Positions 12,613 through 13,347 of a stretch of 13,347 nucleotides of DNA are shown one piece after another (positions within the stretch are counted from its first letter, which is position 1; each line of letters begins with the position of its first letter). The stretch is from Stenotrophomonas sp. UBA2124 (GTDB taxonomy: Bacteria; Pseudomonadota; Gammaproteobacteria; Xanthomonadales; Xanthomonadaceae): positions 1 through 13,347 of the forward strand of contig DCXY01000050.1 in NCBI GenBank assembly GCA_002329155.1, written 5' to 3'. Made by a program: the position numbers and the translations under genes. The notes under the pieces were generated by a model. It did not search any database. It worked only from the letters and a program-made list of their open reading frames with translations, and was not told where the DNA came from.

Positions 12613-13347
12613 ATGTCCAGCGTCGAACCGACCATCTACGATCCCCAGCAGGTTGAAGCCGCCGCCCAGAAATTCTGGGACGCCACCAAGGCATTCGAGG
12701 TCACCGAAACCTCCGACAAGCCCAAGTATTACTGCCTGTCGATGCTGCCGTACCCGTCCGGTGCGCTGCACATGGGCCATGTGCGCAACTACACCATTGG
12801 CGATGTCATCAGCCGCTACAAGCGCATGACCGGCCACAACGTGCTGCAGCCCATGGGCTGGGACGCCTTCGGCCTGCCGGCCGAGAACGCGGCCATCAAG
12901 AACAGGACGGCGCCGGCCAAGTGGACCTACGCCAACATCGAGCACATGCGCACCCAGTTCAAGGCGATGGGGTATGCCATCGACTGGTCGCGTGAGTTCG
13001 CCACCTGCACGCCGGACTACTACGTGCACGAGCAGCGCATGTTCACCCGCCTGATGCGCAAGGGCCTGGCCTACCGCCGCAACGCGGTGGTGAACTGGGA
13101 CCCGGTGGACCAGACCGTGCTGGCCAACGAGCAGGTCATCGATGGCCGTGGCTGGCGCTCCGGCGCGCTGGTGGAAAAGCGCGAGATTCCGCAGTGGTTC
13201 CTGCGCATCACCGATTACGCCCAGGAGCTGCTGGACGGCCTGGACGAACTACCGGGCTGGCCGGATTCGGTCAAGACCATGCAGCGCAACTGGATCGGCC
13301 GTTCCGAAGGCCTGGAGATCCAGTTCGACGTGCGTGACGTGGACGGC
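12613..13347 (+). CDS. leuS: Leucyl-tRNA synthetase, N-terminal part (cut by window edge)
   Basis: Charges tRNA-Leu with leucine; class I aminoacyl-tRNA synthetase. The first 245 codons are in the window and the gene continues past the right edge in frame. The opening MSSVEPTIYDPQQVE is followed by KYYCLSMLPYPSGALHMGHV with the HIGH signature as HMGH at residues 53-56, then RNYTIGDVISRYKRM, the GWDAFGLPAENAAI block and VNWDPVDQTVLANEQV, all strongly typical of bacterial LeuRS. The visible part covers the first half of the Rossmann catalytic domain up to the start of the editing (CP1) domain. The ATG at 12613 fits the family N-terminus although only a weak ribosome site precedes it. It lies 177 bp after the DUF998 gene, with a candidate promoter at 12538-12546. 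Confidence 0.97.
   Translation, partial: MSSVEPTIYDPQQVEAAAQKFWDATKAFEVTETSDKPKYYCLSMLPYPSGALHMGHVRNYTIGDVISRYKRMTGHNVLQPMGWDAFGLPAENAAIKNRTAPAKWTYANIEHMRTQFKAMGYAIDWSREFATCTPDYYVHEQRMFTRLMRKGLAYRRNAVVNWDPVDQTVLANEQVIDGRGWRSGALVEKREIPQWFLRITDYAQELLDGLDELPGWPDSVKTMQRNWIGRSEGLEIQFDVRDVDG

Noticed and set aside
12564..12690. Possible upstream open frame (MMHCGTLCGF) in the leuS leader
   Set aside because: It has no ribosome site, runs out of frame into leuS and contains no leucine-codon run, so a leader-peptide attenuator is not supported.
1..13347. Mobile element, phage, CRISPR or tRNA gene
   Set aside because: No transposase, integrase, regularly spaced repeat array or tRNA-like cloverleaf was seen; base composition looks even apart from the short AT-rich operator.

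Overview
The window looks like chromosomal DNA of a high-GC gammaproteobacterium of the Xanthomonadaceae, most probably Stenotrophomonas or a close relative. The grounds are uniform high GC, family-typical gene content (DUF2147, DUF885, DUF502, YbbN/CnoX-type thioredoxin) and GTAG-headed palindromic intergenic repeats of the kind common in that group. The genus is an inference from memory; no search was run. I see no tRNA, rRNA, CRISPR array, insertion sequence or phage gene. Housekeeping aminoacyl-tRNA synthetase genes lie at both ends, each cut by the window edge: metG (minus strand, left) and leuS (plus strand, right).

Left third (1-5451, all minus strand): metG start, a small exported DUF2147 protein, a 330-bp gene-free stretch with an operator-like palindrome and a pair of inverted GTAG repeats, then a tight three-gene unit read leftward: exported DUF885 putative metallopeptidase, exported S12 serine hydrolase and cytoplasmic YaeR-type VOC protein. 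The last two overlap by 4 bp. Upstream of it lies a separate DUF502 membrane protein.

Centre (5548-9834), the most interesting part: a six-gene divergent module around one 27-bp perfect palindrome (6054-6080) that matches the Zur (zinc uptake regulator) box at 12 of 13 core positions. Rightward runs a five-gene operon with overlapping stops and starts: a His-rich periplasmic DUF2796 protein, a LolD/MacB-like ATPase, a FtsX-fold permease with a large periplasmic domain, and two paralogous DUF3299 lipoproteins. This is the layout of the Vibrio ZrgABCDE zinc-acquisition system. Leftward is a MerC-domain membrane protein whose start codon touches the palindrome. A good sigma-70 promoter (TTGACC, 17 bp, TAGTAT) for the rightward operon overlaps the palindrome, so zinc-loaded Zur should block it. 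The likely job of the module is zinc capture in the periplasm and delivery inward when zinc is scarce. The MerC-like protein is a candidate inner-membrane zinc step, not a mercury-resistance protein.

Right third (9835-13347): a convergent CnoX/YbbN-like thioredoxin-TPR protein with an intact CGPC site, bordered on both sides by GC-rich hairpins; then, on the plus strand, an unrecognised membrane-anchored protein with six cysteines, a DUF998 membrane protein, and leuS.
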